From CANNDT01 sp945876205 (GTDB lineage Bacteria; Acidobacteriota; Vicinamibacteria; Vicinamibacterales; UBA2999), in contig CANNDT010000057.1 of NCBI GenBank assembly GCA_947503365.1, positions 1 through 28,012 on the forward strand: a DNA stretch of 28,012 nucleotides, given 5' to 3'. Position numbers and translations under genes: made by a program. A model generated the notes under the pieces. The model had not been told where the DNA came from. It saw only the letters and a program-made list of their open reading frames with translations, and did no database searches. Positions 12,960 to 22,048 of the stretch are shown here, piece after piece (the stretch's first letter is position 1; every line of letters begins with the position of its first letter).

Positions 12960-14152
12960 CCACCTTTACTCGCGCCATCGTCATCGTGCTCGACAGCCTC
13001 GGCATCGGGGAGCTTCCCGACGCTGCGGCCTATGGCGACGAGGGCAGCAACACTCTGGGCAACATGGCGCGAGCGGTACGGCTGCTGGTGCCAGCGCTTC
13101 GCTCGCTCGGGCTCGATCGGCTTGCCTCGCTCGGGCCTGGCTCGGTGCCTCCCCGGGATGAACCGCGCCCCCGCTTTGCGTACGGCCGAATGGCCGAGGC
13201 GTCGCCCGGCAAGGATTCGGTCACCGGTCACTGGGAGATGATGGGGATCGTGCTCGAACGCCCGTTTCCGACGTTTGCCGCCGGATTTCCGCCGGAGCTC
13301 ATTGCCGAGTTCGAGCGCCGCATCGGCCGCGGCACGCTCGGCAACGTCGTGGCGTCCGGCACCGAGATCATCGACCGCCTCGGCGCCGATCACCTGCGCA
13401 CGGCCAAGCCGATTGTCTACACGTCCGCGGACAGCGTGTTTCAGATTGCCGCGCACGAAGACGTGATCCCGATCGCGGAGCAGTACCGCATCTGTGAGAT
13501 GGCCTTCGACCTCGTCGGTCGTGGCTTGAACGTCGGGCGTGTAATCGCTCGTCCGTTCGTCGGTGCGCCCGGCTCGTTCAAGCGCACCTCCAACCGTCAC
13601 GACTACGCGCTGGACCCGACGGGGGAGACGCTGCTCGACCGGCTGACGGCTGCCGGGACGCCGATCGTCTCGATCGGAAAGATCCACGACCTGTTCGCGG
13701 GACGCGGGACTGGCCGCTTTCTTCACACCTCGAGCGACGCTGAAGGCATGGATCGCCTGGAGGAAGCGCTGGCGGACACTCCCACGGGATTCATCTTCGC
13801 CAACCTCGTCGACTTCGACACCATCTACGGGCACCGCAACGACCTTCATGGCTACGCGGCCAATCTCGAACAGTTCGACGCCCGCCTCGCGCAACTGCTT
13901 CCGAAGCTCCTGCCGTCGGACCTGCTCGTCGTCACCGCCGATCATGGCAACGACCCGAGCACGCCGAGCACCGATCATTCGCGCGAATACGTGCCGGTGA
14001 TGCTGTCGGGTGCCCAGGTGCGATCGGGCACTGACATCGGCACGCGGTCGACGTTCGCGGATCTTGGCCAGACGCTCGCGGAGATCTTCGGCGTCGGCCC
14101 GCTCGCGCACGGCACGAGCTTCCTGGGGGACATCCTTGTCGACCATTCGTGA
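12956..14152 (+). CDS. deoB: Phosphopentomutase DeoB
   Basis: DeoB interconverts ribose-1- and ribose-5-phosphate (and the deoxy forms) in nucleoside salvage. It belongs to the alkaline phosphatase superfamily. Visible motifs are VLDSLGIGELPDA with a metal-binding Asp, KDSVTGHWEMMG with the phosphorylated Thr, SADSVFQIAAHED, NLVDFDTIYGHR and VTADHGNDPSTPSTDHSRE. The first beta strand (TRAIVIVLDS) is encoded upstream of the first ordinary start (GTG 12986), and no ATG, GTG or TTG precedes it. CTG at 12956 overlaps the hfq stop as CTGA and would give 398 residues with a complete fold. I therefore propose it, with GTG 12986 as the conventional alternative. Confidence 0.9.
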   Translation: MTTFTRAIVIVLDSLGIGELPDAAAYGDEGSNTLGNMARAVRLLVPALRSLGLDRLASLGPGSVPPRDEPRPRFAYGRMAEASPGKDSVTGHWEMMGIVLERPFPTFAAGFPPELIAEFERRIGRGTLGNVVASGTEIIDRLGADHLRTAKPIVYTSADSVFQIAAHEDVIPIAEQYRICEMAFDLVGRGLNVGRVIARPFVGAPGSFKRTSNRHDYALDPTGETLLDRLTAAGTPIVSIGKIHDLFAGRGTGRFLHTSSDAEGMDRLEEALADTPTGFIFANLVDFDTIYGHRNDLHGYAANLEQFDARLAQLLPKLLPSDLLVVTADHGNDPSTPSTDHSREYVPVMLSGAQVRSGTDIGTRSTFADLGQTLAEIFGVGPLAHGTSFLGDILVDHS

Positions 14153-15194
14153 GTCGCTCGAGCGCCGGGAGCGCGAGACGCTCGCGCCGCAGGCGGCCAA
14201 GAGCGCCGATTCCCGCGGCCGTCTTCGCCCCGAGGCCGAAGACGATGTGCGGCCGGCGTTTCAGCACGATCGCGACCGGATCATTCACAGCAAGGCGTTC
14301 AGGCGGCTGAAGCACAAGACGCAAGTGTTCTTTGCCCCGGCCGGTGACCACTACCGCACGCGGCTGACGCATACGCTCGAGGTCTCGCAGATCGCGCGGA
14401 CCATCGCCAAGGTGCTCCAGTTGCACGAGGAGCTCACCGAATCGATCGCCCTGGGCCACGATCTCGGCCACACGCCCTTTGGCCACGCGGGCGAGCGCGT
14501 GCTCGACGGGATCATTCCGGGCGGCTTCAACCACTACGAGCAGAGCCTCCGCATCGTCGACGTGCTGGAAAACGAGGGGAAGGGCCTCAACCTGACGTGG
14601 GAGGTGCGCGACGGCATCGCGCATCACTCCAAAGGCAAGCTCGGATCTCCGGTGGGCGTGGATCCATCGAAGCGTGCCGCCACGCTCGAGGGGCAGATCA
14701 TGCGCGTCGCGGACCTCATCGCCTACGTCAATCACGACATTGACGATGCGATCAGGGCCGGGATGCTGCGGGCGGGGGACCTGCCAGGCGGGCCCGTGGG
14801 GGTGCTGGGGGCGACCTCGTCGGCCCGAATCGGCAGGATGGTGAAGGACGTGGTGACCGAAACGCAGGCCGCCGGCCTTGCCGAGATCAAGATGAGCGAG
14901 CCCGTGCTGCAGGCGACGCTCGCCATGCGGAGCTACCTGTTTGATGCGGTCTACGAGAACGAAATCGCGACGGCCGAGTTCAAGAAGGCCACCGGCATCC
15001 TGGGTGGTCTCTGGGAGAAGGTCCGGGAGCGTCCGGCCGAGTTTCTCGACGCCCATATCCTCGAGACCGAGGGCCTGGACGCTGCCGCCCGGGATTTTCT
15101 GGCCGGAATGACCGATCGGTTTGCCGTGACCCTCTACGAACGGCTCTTCATCCCCAAGCCATGGATCGGCCCGATCTCGTGGAATCAGCTATAA
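14136..15194 (+). CDS. dgt: dGTPase-like HD-domain triphosphohydrolase
   Basis: The family hydrolyses dNTPs (classically dGTP) to the deoxynucleoside and triphosphate. From TTG at 14136 the protein has 352 residues. It starts with the typical ERRERETLAPQAAKSADSRGR segment and then FQHDRDRIIHSKAFRRLKHKTQVF. The HD metal site is His79 in RLTHTLEV, His108-Asp109 in LGHDLGHTPFGHAGE, and the Asp in YVNHDIDDA. The frame is open further upstream but that part only shadows deoB, with which it overlaps by 17 bases. The stop TAA is embedded in a TATAAT (15190-15195), the likely -10 box of the next operon. Confidence 0.92.
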   Translation: MSTIRESLERRERETLAPQAAKSADSRGRLRPEAEDDVRPAFQHDRDRIIHSKAFRRLKHKTQVFFAPAGDHYRTRLTHTLEVSQIARTIAKVLQLHEELTESIALGHDLGHTPFGHAGERVLDGIIPGGFNHYEQSLRIVDVLENEGKGLNLTWEVRDGIAHHSKGKLGSPVGVDPSKRAATLEGQIMRVADLIAYVNHDIDDAIRAGMLRAGDLPGGPVGVLGATSSARIGRMVKDVVTETQAAGLAEIKMSEPVLQATLAMRSYLFDAVYENEIATAEFKKATGILGGLWEKVRERPAEFLDAHILETEGLDAAARDFLAGMTDRFAVTLYERLFIPKPWIGPISWNQL

Positions 15195-15238
15195 TTAACG
15201 GTCTGCCTGTCGCATGATTTCGCGGCAGGGGCCGCGTC
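15190..15238 (+). promoter_or_regulatory. Promoter -10 box and structured leader of the yceD-rpmF-fab operon
   Basis: TATAAT at 15190-15195 overlaps the dgt stop; no good -35 is seen 16-18 bases upstream. The leader contains two stems that cannot coexist: ctgcc/ggcag (15203-15207 with 15224-15228) and a perfect cgcggc/gccgcg hairpin (15221-15226 with 15231-15236) whose loop AGGG overlaps the only Shine-Dalgarno-like sequence. The second stem ends two bases before the yceD ATG. Confidence 0.5.
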
Positions 15239-15766
15239 ATGCAGCTTGAATTAACCCGGTATCGTCAGCCTCTCGGCAGTTTCGCCCGCACGTTCCAGCC
15301 GCAGGAGGTTGCCGACGAAGCCGACCCGTACCGGATCGTGGCGCCGGTCGTGTTGGAATTCGAGATCCACAAGGATAAGGACAAGTTCCGCCTCGTGGGC
15401 CGGGTGCAGACCCAACTGGAGCTGGCGTGCAGCAGGTGCCTCGAGCCCTTCGCGCTTGCGGTGGATGCGCCCTTTGACTTGCGATACCTGCCGGCCACCG
15501 AGGCATCGACCGAGGTTGACCGCGAGATCGAAGAGAACGATCTGGAGACAAGCTACTACCGGGACGACCAGATCGACTTGAACGAGCTGATGCGCGAACA
15601 GTTCTACCTGGTGCTGCCGATGAAGCCGCTGTGCCAGGAACAGTGCCGCGGCCTGTGCGTGCAGTGCGGAATCAACCTGAATGTGGCGTCGTGCGAGTGC
15701 GTGCCGGTCTGGGAGGATCCGCGGCTGGCGCCGCTCAAGGGCCTTGGCAAATCACGAGAGTCGTAG
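15239..15766 (+). CDS. yceD: YceD/DUF177 family protein
   Basis: This 175-residue protein is of the family almost always encoded just before rpmF. It is linked to 23S rRNA accumulation in bacteria and plants, though the mechanism is not settled. Visible marks are the ACSRCLEPF motif around residue 64, an acidic middle segment, DQIDLNELMREQFYLVLPMKPLC, and the C-terminal cysteine cluster CQEQCRGLCVQCG followed by CEC. The eight cysteines make zinc binding plausible. It is the first gene of the operon. Confidence 0.88.
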   Translation: MQLELTRYRQPLGSFARTFQPQEVADEADPYRIVAPVVLEFEIHKDKDKFRLVGRVQTQLELACSRCLEPFALAVDAPFDLRYLPATEASTEVDREIEENDLETSYYRDDQIDLNELMREQFYLVLPMKPLCQEQCRGLCVQCGINLNVASCECVPVWEDPRLAPLKGLGKSRES

Positions 15767-15794
15767 AGATTCGTAGAGAACAGAGTCGTAGAGA
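15761..15794 (+). repeat. Three tcgtagaga words spanning the yceD-rpmF junction
   Basis: The 9-base word occurs at 15761-15769, 15771-15779 and 15786-15794. The first copy contains the yceD stop codon (TAG 15764-15766), and the last ends two bases before the rpmF ATG. No inverted arm is present. The repeated gtagagaac could also place a weak ribosome site (gagaac) before rpmF. Confidence 0.7.
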
Positions 15795-15796
15795 AC

Positions 15797-15979
15797 ATGC
15801 CTAATCCAAAACGCAGACACTCCAAGACCCGCACCGCGAAGCGGCGCACCCATGACTCGCTGACCCAGGTGGCCACCAGCCTGTGCCCCCAGTGCCACGA
15901 GCCGAAGGCCCCGCATCGCATCTGCCCGCACTGCGGCTATTACAACGCTCGTCAGGTCAGAGCGGTCGACGAGGAATAG
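15797..15979 (+). CDS. rpmF: 50S ribosomal protein L32
   Basis: The protein has 60 residues, a normal length. The basic N-terminus MPNPKRRHSKTRTAKRRTHD is followed by a zinc ribbon with Cys30-Cys33 and Cys43-Cys46 (CPQC and CPHC), then GYYNARQV. All four zinc ligands are retained, so this is the zinc-binding C+ form. Position between yceD and plsX is the conserved arrangement. Confidence 0.96.
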   Translation: MPNPKRRHSKTRTAKRRTHDSLTQVATSLCPQCHEPKAPHRICPHCGYYNARQVRAVDEE

Positions 15980-15985
15980 TGCCGT

Positions 15986-16013
15986 CGTGCACGCTGCACC
16001 GTGCACCGTGCAC
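15986..16013 (+). repeat. Four 7-base words (cgtgcac type) upstream of plsX
   Basis: The words are cgtgcac, gctgcac, cgtgcac and cgtgcac at 15986-15992, 15993-15999, 16000-16006 and 16007-16013. Because gtgcac is its own reverse complement, copies can pair with each other. The array fills most of the 39-base gap between rpmF and plsX. Confidence 0.75.
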
Positions 16014-16018
16014 TCATC

Positions 16019-17029
16019 ATGATCCGCATTGCCGTTGACGCGATGGGTGGCGACCACGCACCTGCCGCGGCCGTCGATGGCGCCGTGGCGGCGGCGCGTC
16101 ACCTGGCGGTTGAGATCGCGTTGGTCGGATCGACGCCTGCCCTCGAAGCGGCCCTTGCCCCCCATGCTGACTGGCGCCAACTCGGACTCTCGATCGTCGA
16201 GGCGCCCGACGTCGTCGGCATGGCCGATCCGCCGGCGGCCACGCTCCGGCGGCGGCCCCGAGCCTCGATTCGTGTGGCGGCCGATCTCGTCGCGCGACAC
16301 GACGCGGCCGCGCTCTTCAGCGCCGGCAACACCGGCGCCACGGTGATGGCGTCCCACGCGGCATTCGGCATGATTCCCGGCGTCGATCGTCCCGCCCTCG
16401 CCACCATCATTCCGACGCGGCAACGCCCCGCGGTGCTCCTGGATTCAGGCGCCAACGTCGAGTGCCGGCCCCAGCACCTTCTTCAGTTCGCCATCATGGG
16501 CAGCGTCTACGCCCGGCTCGCGCTCGGCGTGGAGCGGCCACGCGTCGGCCTGCTGTCGATTGGCGAGGAAGAAACCAAGGGGAACGAGCTGACGCGCGAT
16601 GCCCACCAGTTGCTGAAGACGGCGGCGCTCAACTTCATCGGCAATGTCGAGGGGCGCGAGATCTACAGCGGTTCGGCCGACGTGATCGTCTGCGACGGGT
16701 TCACCGGCAACGTGGTGCTCAAGACCAGCGAAGGCCTCGTCGACGCCGTCGAGGCGCTGCTGGGCGACGAGCTGCAGGGCACGTTTTCCAGCCAGGTCGG
16801 GTATCTCTTGTCGCGGCGTGCGTTTCGGCGCTTCCGGCGCCGGGTTGACTATTCGGAGTTCGGCGGCGCGCCGCTCCTCGGTGTCGCGGGCCTGGCCATC
16901 GTCGGACACGGCCGTTCGTCCACCAAGGCCGTGCGCAACGCTGTCGCGATGGCGCACCGCTTTGCCAGCAGTGACTTCATTCCACGCGTCGAGCAGGAAA
17001 TCGCTGCCGCGTCGGTACCCCACCATTGA
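16019..17029 (+). CDS. plsX: Phosphate acyltransferase PlsX
   Basis: PlsX makes acyl-phosphate from acyl-ACP for phospholipid synthesis, feeding PlsY. The 336-residue protein begins MIRIAVDAMGGDHAP, the family hallmark. It continues with FSAGNTGATVMASHAAFGMIPGVDRPALA, LLDSGANVECRPQHLLQFA, LLSIGEEETKGNEL, NFIGNVEGREIYSGSADVIVCDGFTGNVVLK, and a C-terminal YSEFGGAPLLGVAGLAIVGHGRS. A GTG at 16001 is in frame but lies within the 7-base repeat; ATG at 16019 matches the family start. The stop overlaps the fabD TTG (TTGA). Confidence 0.95.
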   Translation: MIRIAVDAMGGDHAPAAAVDGAVAAARHLAVEIALVGSTPALEAALAPHADWRQLGLSIVEAPDVVGMADPPAATLRRRPRASIRVAADLVARHDAAALFSAGNTGATVMASHAAFGMIPGVDRPALATIIPTRQRPAVLLDSGANVECRPQHLLQFAIMGSVYARLALGVERPRVGLLSIGEEETKGNELTRDAHQLLKTAALNFIGNVEGREIYSGSADVIVCDGFTGNVVLKTSEGLVDAVEALLGDELQGTFSSQVGYLLSRRAFRRFRRRVDYSEFGGAPLLGVAGLAIVGHGRSSTKAVRNAVAMAHRFASSDFIPRVEQEIAAASVPHH

Positions 17030-17955
17030 TTGCATTTCTCTTCCCAGGCCAGGGTTCACAGAAGGTCGGCATGGGCAAGGACCTCGCGGACACCTTTCCC
17101 GAGGCCCGCGCCGTGTTCGACGAGGCCGACGTCGCGTTCGGCGGCGCGCTCGCACGTCTCTGTTTCGAAGGGCCCGACGATCAGCTGATGCTGACGGAGA
17201 ACACCCAGCCGGCGATTCTGACGATGAGCACCGCGGCGTACCGCGTGCTGGCGTCGCGCGGCATCGAGCCGGCATTCGTCGCCGGTCACAGCCTTGGCGA
17301 GTACTCGGCGAACGTGGCGGCGGGGACGATGGCGTTTGCGGATGCGGTGCCGCTGGTGCGGCGGCGCGGGCGTTACATGCAGGAGGCCGTGCCGGTCGGC
17401 GAGGGGGCCATGGCGGCGATTCTCGGCCTGGCGCCGGAGCTCGTGCAGCAGGCGTGCGACGAGGCGGCCGAAGGGCAGGTCGTGAGCCCGGCCAACATCA
17501 ACGCCCCTGGCCAGGTCGTGATTGCCGGAGCGACCGCGGCGGTGAAGCGTGCGTCGGAGCGGGCCAAGGCGCTCGGCGCGAAGCGGGCGATCCCGCTGCC
17601 GGTCAGCGCGCCCTTTCACTGCGCGATGATGAAGCCCGCCGAAGCGCGCCTGGCGCCGGAGCTGCGCGCGCTCGCCGCGCGCGATCCGCGGGTGCCGGTC
17701 GTCGCCAACGTGGACGCCGAGCCGAAGCGCGACGCGTCGGCCGCCATCGAGGCGCTGGTACGCCAGGTGTCCGCCCCGGTGCAATGGGAATCGGTCATTC
17801 GCCGCCTTGCGTCTGACGGCGTCACCACGTATGTTGAGGTGGGCCCGGGCCGGGTGTTGAGCGGCCTGGTCCAGAAGATCCACGCTGACGCACGCGTTTT
17901 CAACTTCGCCGCGTCGGGAGACCTTGGGCCGATCGAGGCGGCGTTACGCGCGTGA
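17026..17955 (+). CDS. fabD: Malonyl-CoA:ACP transacylase FabD
   Basis: FabD loads malonate onto ACP for fatty acid elongation. The 309-residue protein shows FLFPGQGSQKVGMG at the N-terminus, the nucleophile Ser89 in AGHSLGEYSA, catalytic His198 in VSAPFHCAMM, and YVEVGPGRVLSGLVQKI near the end. The start is TTG at 17026 overlapping the plsX TGA. The TGA overlaps the fabG GTG, so the three genes are chained by 4-base overlaps. Confidence 0.95.
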   Translation: MIAFLFPGQGSQKVGMGKDLADTFPEARAVFDEADVAFGGALARLCFEGPDDQLMLTENTQPAILTMSTAAYRVLASRGIEPAFVAGHSLGEYSANVAAGTMAFADAVPLVRRRGRYMQEAVPVGEGAMAAILGLAPELVQQACDEAAEGQVVSPANINAPGQVVIAGATAAVKRASERAKALGAKRAIPLPVSAPFHCAMMKPAEARLAPELRALAARDPRVPVVANVDAEPKRDASAAIEALVRQVSAPVQWESVIRRLASDGVTTYVEVGPGRVLSGLVQKIHADARVFNFAASGDLGPIEAALRA

Positions 17956-18692
17956 CGGACTTCACAGGAAAAGTTGCGATCGTGACCGGGGCGTCGCGGG
18001 GCATCGGACGTGAGATTGCCGCGCAGCTCGCCGCCCGCGGTGCGCACGTCGTCGCCGCGGCGCGCAGCGACAACGCAGCGGCCACGGTCGAGGCGATCCA
18101 GGCGGCGGGAGGAAAGGCGGATCTCGGCTCGTGTGACGTGACCGATGAGGCCTCGGTCCACGCGCTGGTCGCGGGGACGCTGGAGCGGCACGGCCGGGTC
18201 GACATCCTGGTGAACAATGCGGGCATCGCGCGCGACCAGTTGATGCTGCGGATGAAGCGCGACGACTGGGACCAGGTCATCGCCACCAACCTGACGTCGG
18301 CCTTCACCTGCACGCAGGCGGTGGTCAAGCCGATGGTCAAGCAGCGAAGCGGGCGGATCATCTGCATCAGCTCGGTGGTCGGGCAGATGGGCAACGCCGG
18401 CCAGGCCAATTACGCGGCGTCGAAGGCCGGCCTGATTGGGTTCAGCAAGGCGCTGGCGCGGGAGCTGGCGTCGCGCAATATCACCGTGAACGTGGTGACG
18501 CCGGGGTTGATTGACACCGACATGACCAGGGCGATCACGGACAAGGCACAGGTCGACTGGGCGTCGCAGATCCCGCTCGGCCGGCTGGGTACGACCGCGG
18601 ACGTCGCGGCAGCGGTTTGTTTTCTCGCCTCCGATGAGGCGTCGTATATTACAGGTCAGGTACTCGCCGTCAACGGCGGCATGTACATGTGA
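17952..18692 (+). CDS. fabG: 3-oxoacyl-ACP reductase FabG
   Basis: This 246-residue short-chain dehydrogenase reduces 3-oxoacyl-ACP with NADPH. The cofactor motif is TGASRGIGREIA, and NNAG is at 88-91. The catalytic tetrad is complete: Asn113, Ser140/141 in CISSVVG, Tyr154 and Lys158 in YAASKAG. The C-terminal PGLIDTDMT and YITGQVLAVNGGMYM are typical FabG. The start is GTG at 17952. Confidence 0.95.
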   Translation: MTDFTGKVAIVTGASRGIGREIAAQLAARGAHVVAAARSDNAAATVEAIQAAGGKADLGSCDVTDEASVHALVAGTLERHGRVDILVNNAGIARDQLMLRMKRDDWDQVIATNLTSAFTCTQAVVKPMVKQRSGRIICISSVVGQMGNAGQANYAASKAGLIGFSKALARELASRNITVNVVTPGLIDTDMTRAITDKAQVDWASQIPLGRLGTTADVAAAVCFLASDEASYITGQVLAVNGGMYM

Positions 18693-18701
18693 GGAGGCTG
18701 A

Positions 18702-18947
18702 ATGGCGGTTGCAGATAAGGTCAAGAGCATCATCGTGGAACAGCTGGGCGTCGACGAGGAAGAAGTGACTCCGGATGCGTCGTTCGTGGACGACCTCGGG
18801 GCCGACTCGCTCGACACGGTGGAGCTCGTGATGGCGTTCGAAGAGGAATTCGGCATCGAGATCCCCGACGAGGACGCCGAGAAGATCACCCGCGTGAAGG
18901 AAGCGATCGATTACATCGACGCGCACGCGAAGAGCAAGAAGGGATAA
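18702..18947 (+). CDS. acpP: Acyl carrier protein
   Basis: The 81-residue acidic four-helix protein carries the phosphopantetheine attachment Ser36 in DLGADSLDTVELVMAFEEEFG. It delivers acyl groups to FabD, FabG and FabF, encoded beside it, and to PlsX and LpxA-type enzymes elsewhere in the window. A strong GAGGAGG ribosome site lies at about 18690-18696, overlapping the fabG stop, which fits the high expression expected of ACP. Confidence 0.97.
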   Translation: MAVADKVKSIIVEQLGVDEEEVTPDASFVDDLGADSLDTVELVMAFEEEFGIEIPDEDAEKITRVKEAIDYIDAHAKSKKG

Positions 18948-18966
18948 CCGGAGCCCCGGAGGCACT

Positions 18967-20208
18967 TTGAGTAGGCGAGTCGTCATCACCGGCATCGGCC
19001 TGGTGTCGTCGCTCGGGATCGGCACGAGCGCGAACTGGTCCGCCCTGCTGGCGGGCACGAGCGGGGTCGGCCCGATCACCAAGTTCGATGCGAGCGCGTT
19101 TGCCGCGCGGATAGCCGCGGAGGTGAAGGGGTTCGATCCCCTGCAGTTCGTCGAGAAGAAGGACGTCAAGAAGATGGACCTTTTCATCCAGTACGCGATT
19201 GCGGCGTCGCAATTCGCGATGGATGACTCGAAGCTGCAGATCACCGCGGAGAACGCGCCGAACGTCGGCGTGTTCATCGGGTCGGGCATCGGCGGGTTCA
19301 TCACCATCGAGCGCGAGCACGAGTCGCTCCTGGGCGGCGGCCCGCGCAAGATCTCGCCCTTCTTCATTCCATCGGCCATCATCAACCTCGCCGCGGGGCA
19401 GGTGTCGATCCGGTTTGGGGCGAAGGGGCCGAACCTGGCGACCTGCACCGCCTGCTCGGCGTCGGCGCACGCCATCGGCGAATCGTTCGAGATCATCAAG
19501 CGCGGCGATGCCGACGCGATGATCGCCGGCGGCTCCGAGGCGGCGATCACCCCGATGAGCGTCGGCGGGTTCGCCTCGATGCGCGCCCTCTCGACGCGCA
19601 ACGACGAGCCGGGGCGCGCCAGCCGGCCGTTCGACAAGGACCGCGAGGGTTTCATCATCGGCGAGGGCGCCGGCGTCGTGATCCTCGAAGAGCTCGAGCA
19701 CGCGCAGCGCCGCGGCGCGCCGATCTATGCCGAGCTCGTCGGCTACGGCTCCTCGGCCGATGCGTACCACATGACCGCGCCCTCCGAGGATGGCGACGGC
19801 GCCCGCCGCGTGATGGCGATGGCGATCCGCAAGGCCGGTATCCGGCCGGACGAAGTCGACTACATCAACGCGCATGGCACCTCCACGCCGTTCAACGACA
19901 AGCTGGAGACACTGGCCATCAAGGGCGCCTTCGGCGACCACGCGCGCAAGCTCGCCATCTCCTCGACCAAGTCGATGACCGGCCACTTGCTCGGCGGCGC
20001 CGGCGGCCTCGAAGCCGGCATCAGCGCGCTCGCCGTCCACGAGCAAATCGTGCCGCCCACGATCAACCTCGACAACCCCGACCCGGAGTGCGATCTCGAC
20101 TACGTGCCGCACACCAGCCGGCGGATGTCGATCAAGTACGCGCTGTCCAACTCCTTCGGGTTCGGTGGCACCAACGCCGCCCTTCTATTCAAGAAATACG
20201 AGGCGTGA
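18967..20208 (+). CDS. fabF: 3-oxoacyl-ACP synthase II FabF
   Basis: FabF condenses malonyl-ACP with acyl-ACP. The 413-residue protein starts VVITGIGLVSSLGIG. Its Cys-His-His triad is Cys163 (TACSAS), His303 (NAHGTSTPFND) and His340 (KSMTGHLLGGAGG), the same spacing as in characterised KAS II enzymes. The C-terminal NSFGFGGTNAALLF is intact. The start is TTG at 18967 behind a GGAGG ribosome site. The gene ends at a CACCGAG-word hairpin. Confidence 0.96.
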   Translation: MSRRVVITGIGLVSSLGIGTSANWSALLAGTSGVGPITKFDASAFAARIAAEVKGFDPLQFVEKKDVKKMDLFIQYAIAASQFAMDDSKLQITAENAPNVGVFIGSGIGGFITIEREHESLLGGGPRKISPFFIPSAIINLAAGQVSIRFGAKGPNLATCTACSASAHAIGESFEIIKRGDADAMIAGGSEAAITPMSVGGFASMRALSTRNDEPGRASRPFDKDREGFIIGEGAGVVILEELEHAQRRGAPIYAELVGYGSSADAYHMTAPSEDGDGARRVMAMAIRKAGIRPDEVDYINAHGTSTPFNDKLETLAIKGAFGDHARKLAISSTKSMTGHLLGGAGGLEAGISALAVHEQIVPPTINLDNPDPECDLDYVPHTSRRMSIKYALSNSFGFGGTNAALLFKKYEA

Positions 20209-20220
20209 TCACCGCCACGG

Positions 20221-20290
20221 CACACCGAGGCACCGAGACACCGAGGAAAGGTATTTCTTGTTTTTCTCGGCGTCTCGGAGCCTCGGTGTG
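20221..20290. repeat. 25-bp hairpin of CACCGAG words between fabF and etfB
   Basis: The left arm 20221-20245 contains consecutive octamers caccgagg, caccgaga, caccgagg. The right arm 20266-20290 is its reverse complement with 23 of 25 positions matching. The 20-base loop includes a T5 run at 20261-20265. The element sits 13 bases after the fabF stop and 27 bases before the etfB start. Confidence 0.88.
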
Positions 20291-20317
20291 TCGGATCAGT
20301 GAAGGACGTTTCGCCTT

Positions 20318-21078
20318 ATGAAGATTGCCGTCTGTATCAAGCAGGTTCCCACGCGCGAGTGGCAGCCTCGCCTCAACGAGGCGAAGACCTGGATCCGCGA
20401 TCAGGACGTGCCCTACGAGATGAACGAGCCGGACGCCTACGCGCTCGAAGAGGCGCTGCGTCTGCGCGAACGGCATAGCGGGGAAGTGGTGGTCTGCTCG
20501 GCCGGTCCGGTTCGTCTGCAGCAGGTGATCCGCGAGGCGCTGGCGCGTGGCGCCGATCGCGCCATCCACGTCGAACACGATTCACTGGCATCTGCCGACG
20601 CCGTGATGATCGCGGACGCACTGGCGCCGGCGATGGCGGAGGAGAAGTTCGACCTGGTGTTGACCGGCCTGCAGTCCGACGACCAGGGAAACGGCCAGGT
20701 GGGTGTCATCCTCGCCGAGCGGCTCGACATGCCGCACTCGACGATCATCATGGAAGTGCAGGTGCAGGACGGCAGCAGCGTGCGCGTGAACCGCGAGCTC
20801 GAGGGCGGCTGGTTTCAGCGGCTCACCATCCCGCTGCCGGCGCTGCTGACGATTCAGAGCGGTATCAACCAGCTCCGCTACGCAACGCTGCGCGGCATCA
20901 TGGCCGCCAAGAGCCGCGAGATCAAGCGGCTGCCGCTGCCTCCCGGTCTTCAGCCTTCGCAGCAGATCCTCTCGTTGGCGCTTCCGGCGCGGAGCAAGCA
21001 GACGCAGTTGATTACCGGATCGCCGGAGACTGCGGCCGCCGAGCTCGTGCGCCGGCTGCGCGAAGAGGCGAGGGTCCT

Positions 21079-21082
<4 letters not shown>
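20318..21082 (+). CDS. etfB: Electron transfer flavoprotein beta subunit
   Basis: The 254-residue protein starts MKIAVCIKQVPTRE, followed by MNEPDAYALEEALRLRE, a family signature. It continues with LVLTGLQSDDQGNGQVGVILAERL and the AMP-site/recognition region ending in RYATLRGIMAAKSREIKRL, containing the ETF beta signature. With EtfA it accepts electrons from acyl-CoA and related dehydrogenases. The stop TGA overlaps the etfA GTG (GTGA). A hairpin repeat fills most of the upstream spacer, and a GAAGGACG ribosome-like site lies about 12 bases before ATG. Confidence 0.94.
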
Positions 21083-22044
<962 letters not shown>

Positions 22045-22048
22045 GTCC

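Noticed and set aside
16001..16018. GTG start for plsX at 16001
   Set aside because: It lies in the heptamer array and would add residues not seen in PlsX proteins, which begin at the MIRIAVDAMGGD segment.
17616..19658. 680-codon open frame on the - strand
   Set aside because: It runs antisense through fabD, fabG, acpP and fabF, whose catalytic motifs are all clear. Long antisense frames are expected at this G+C content.
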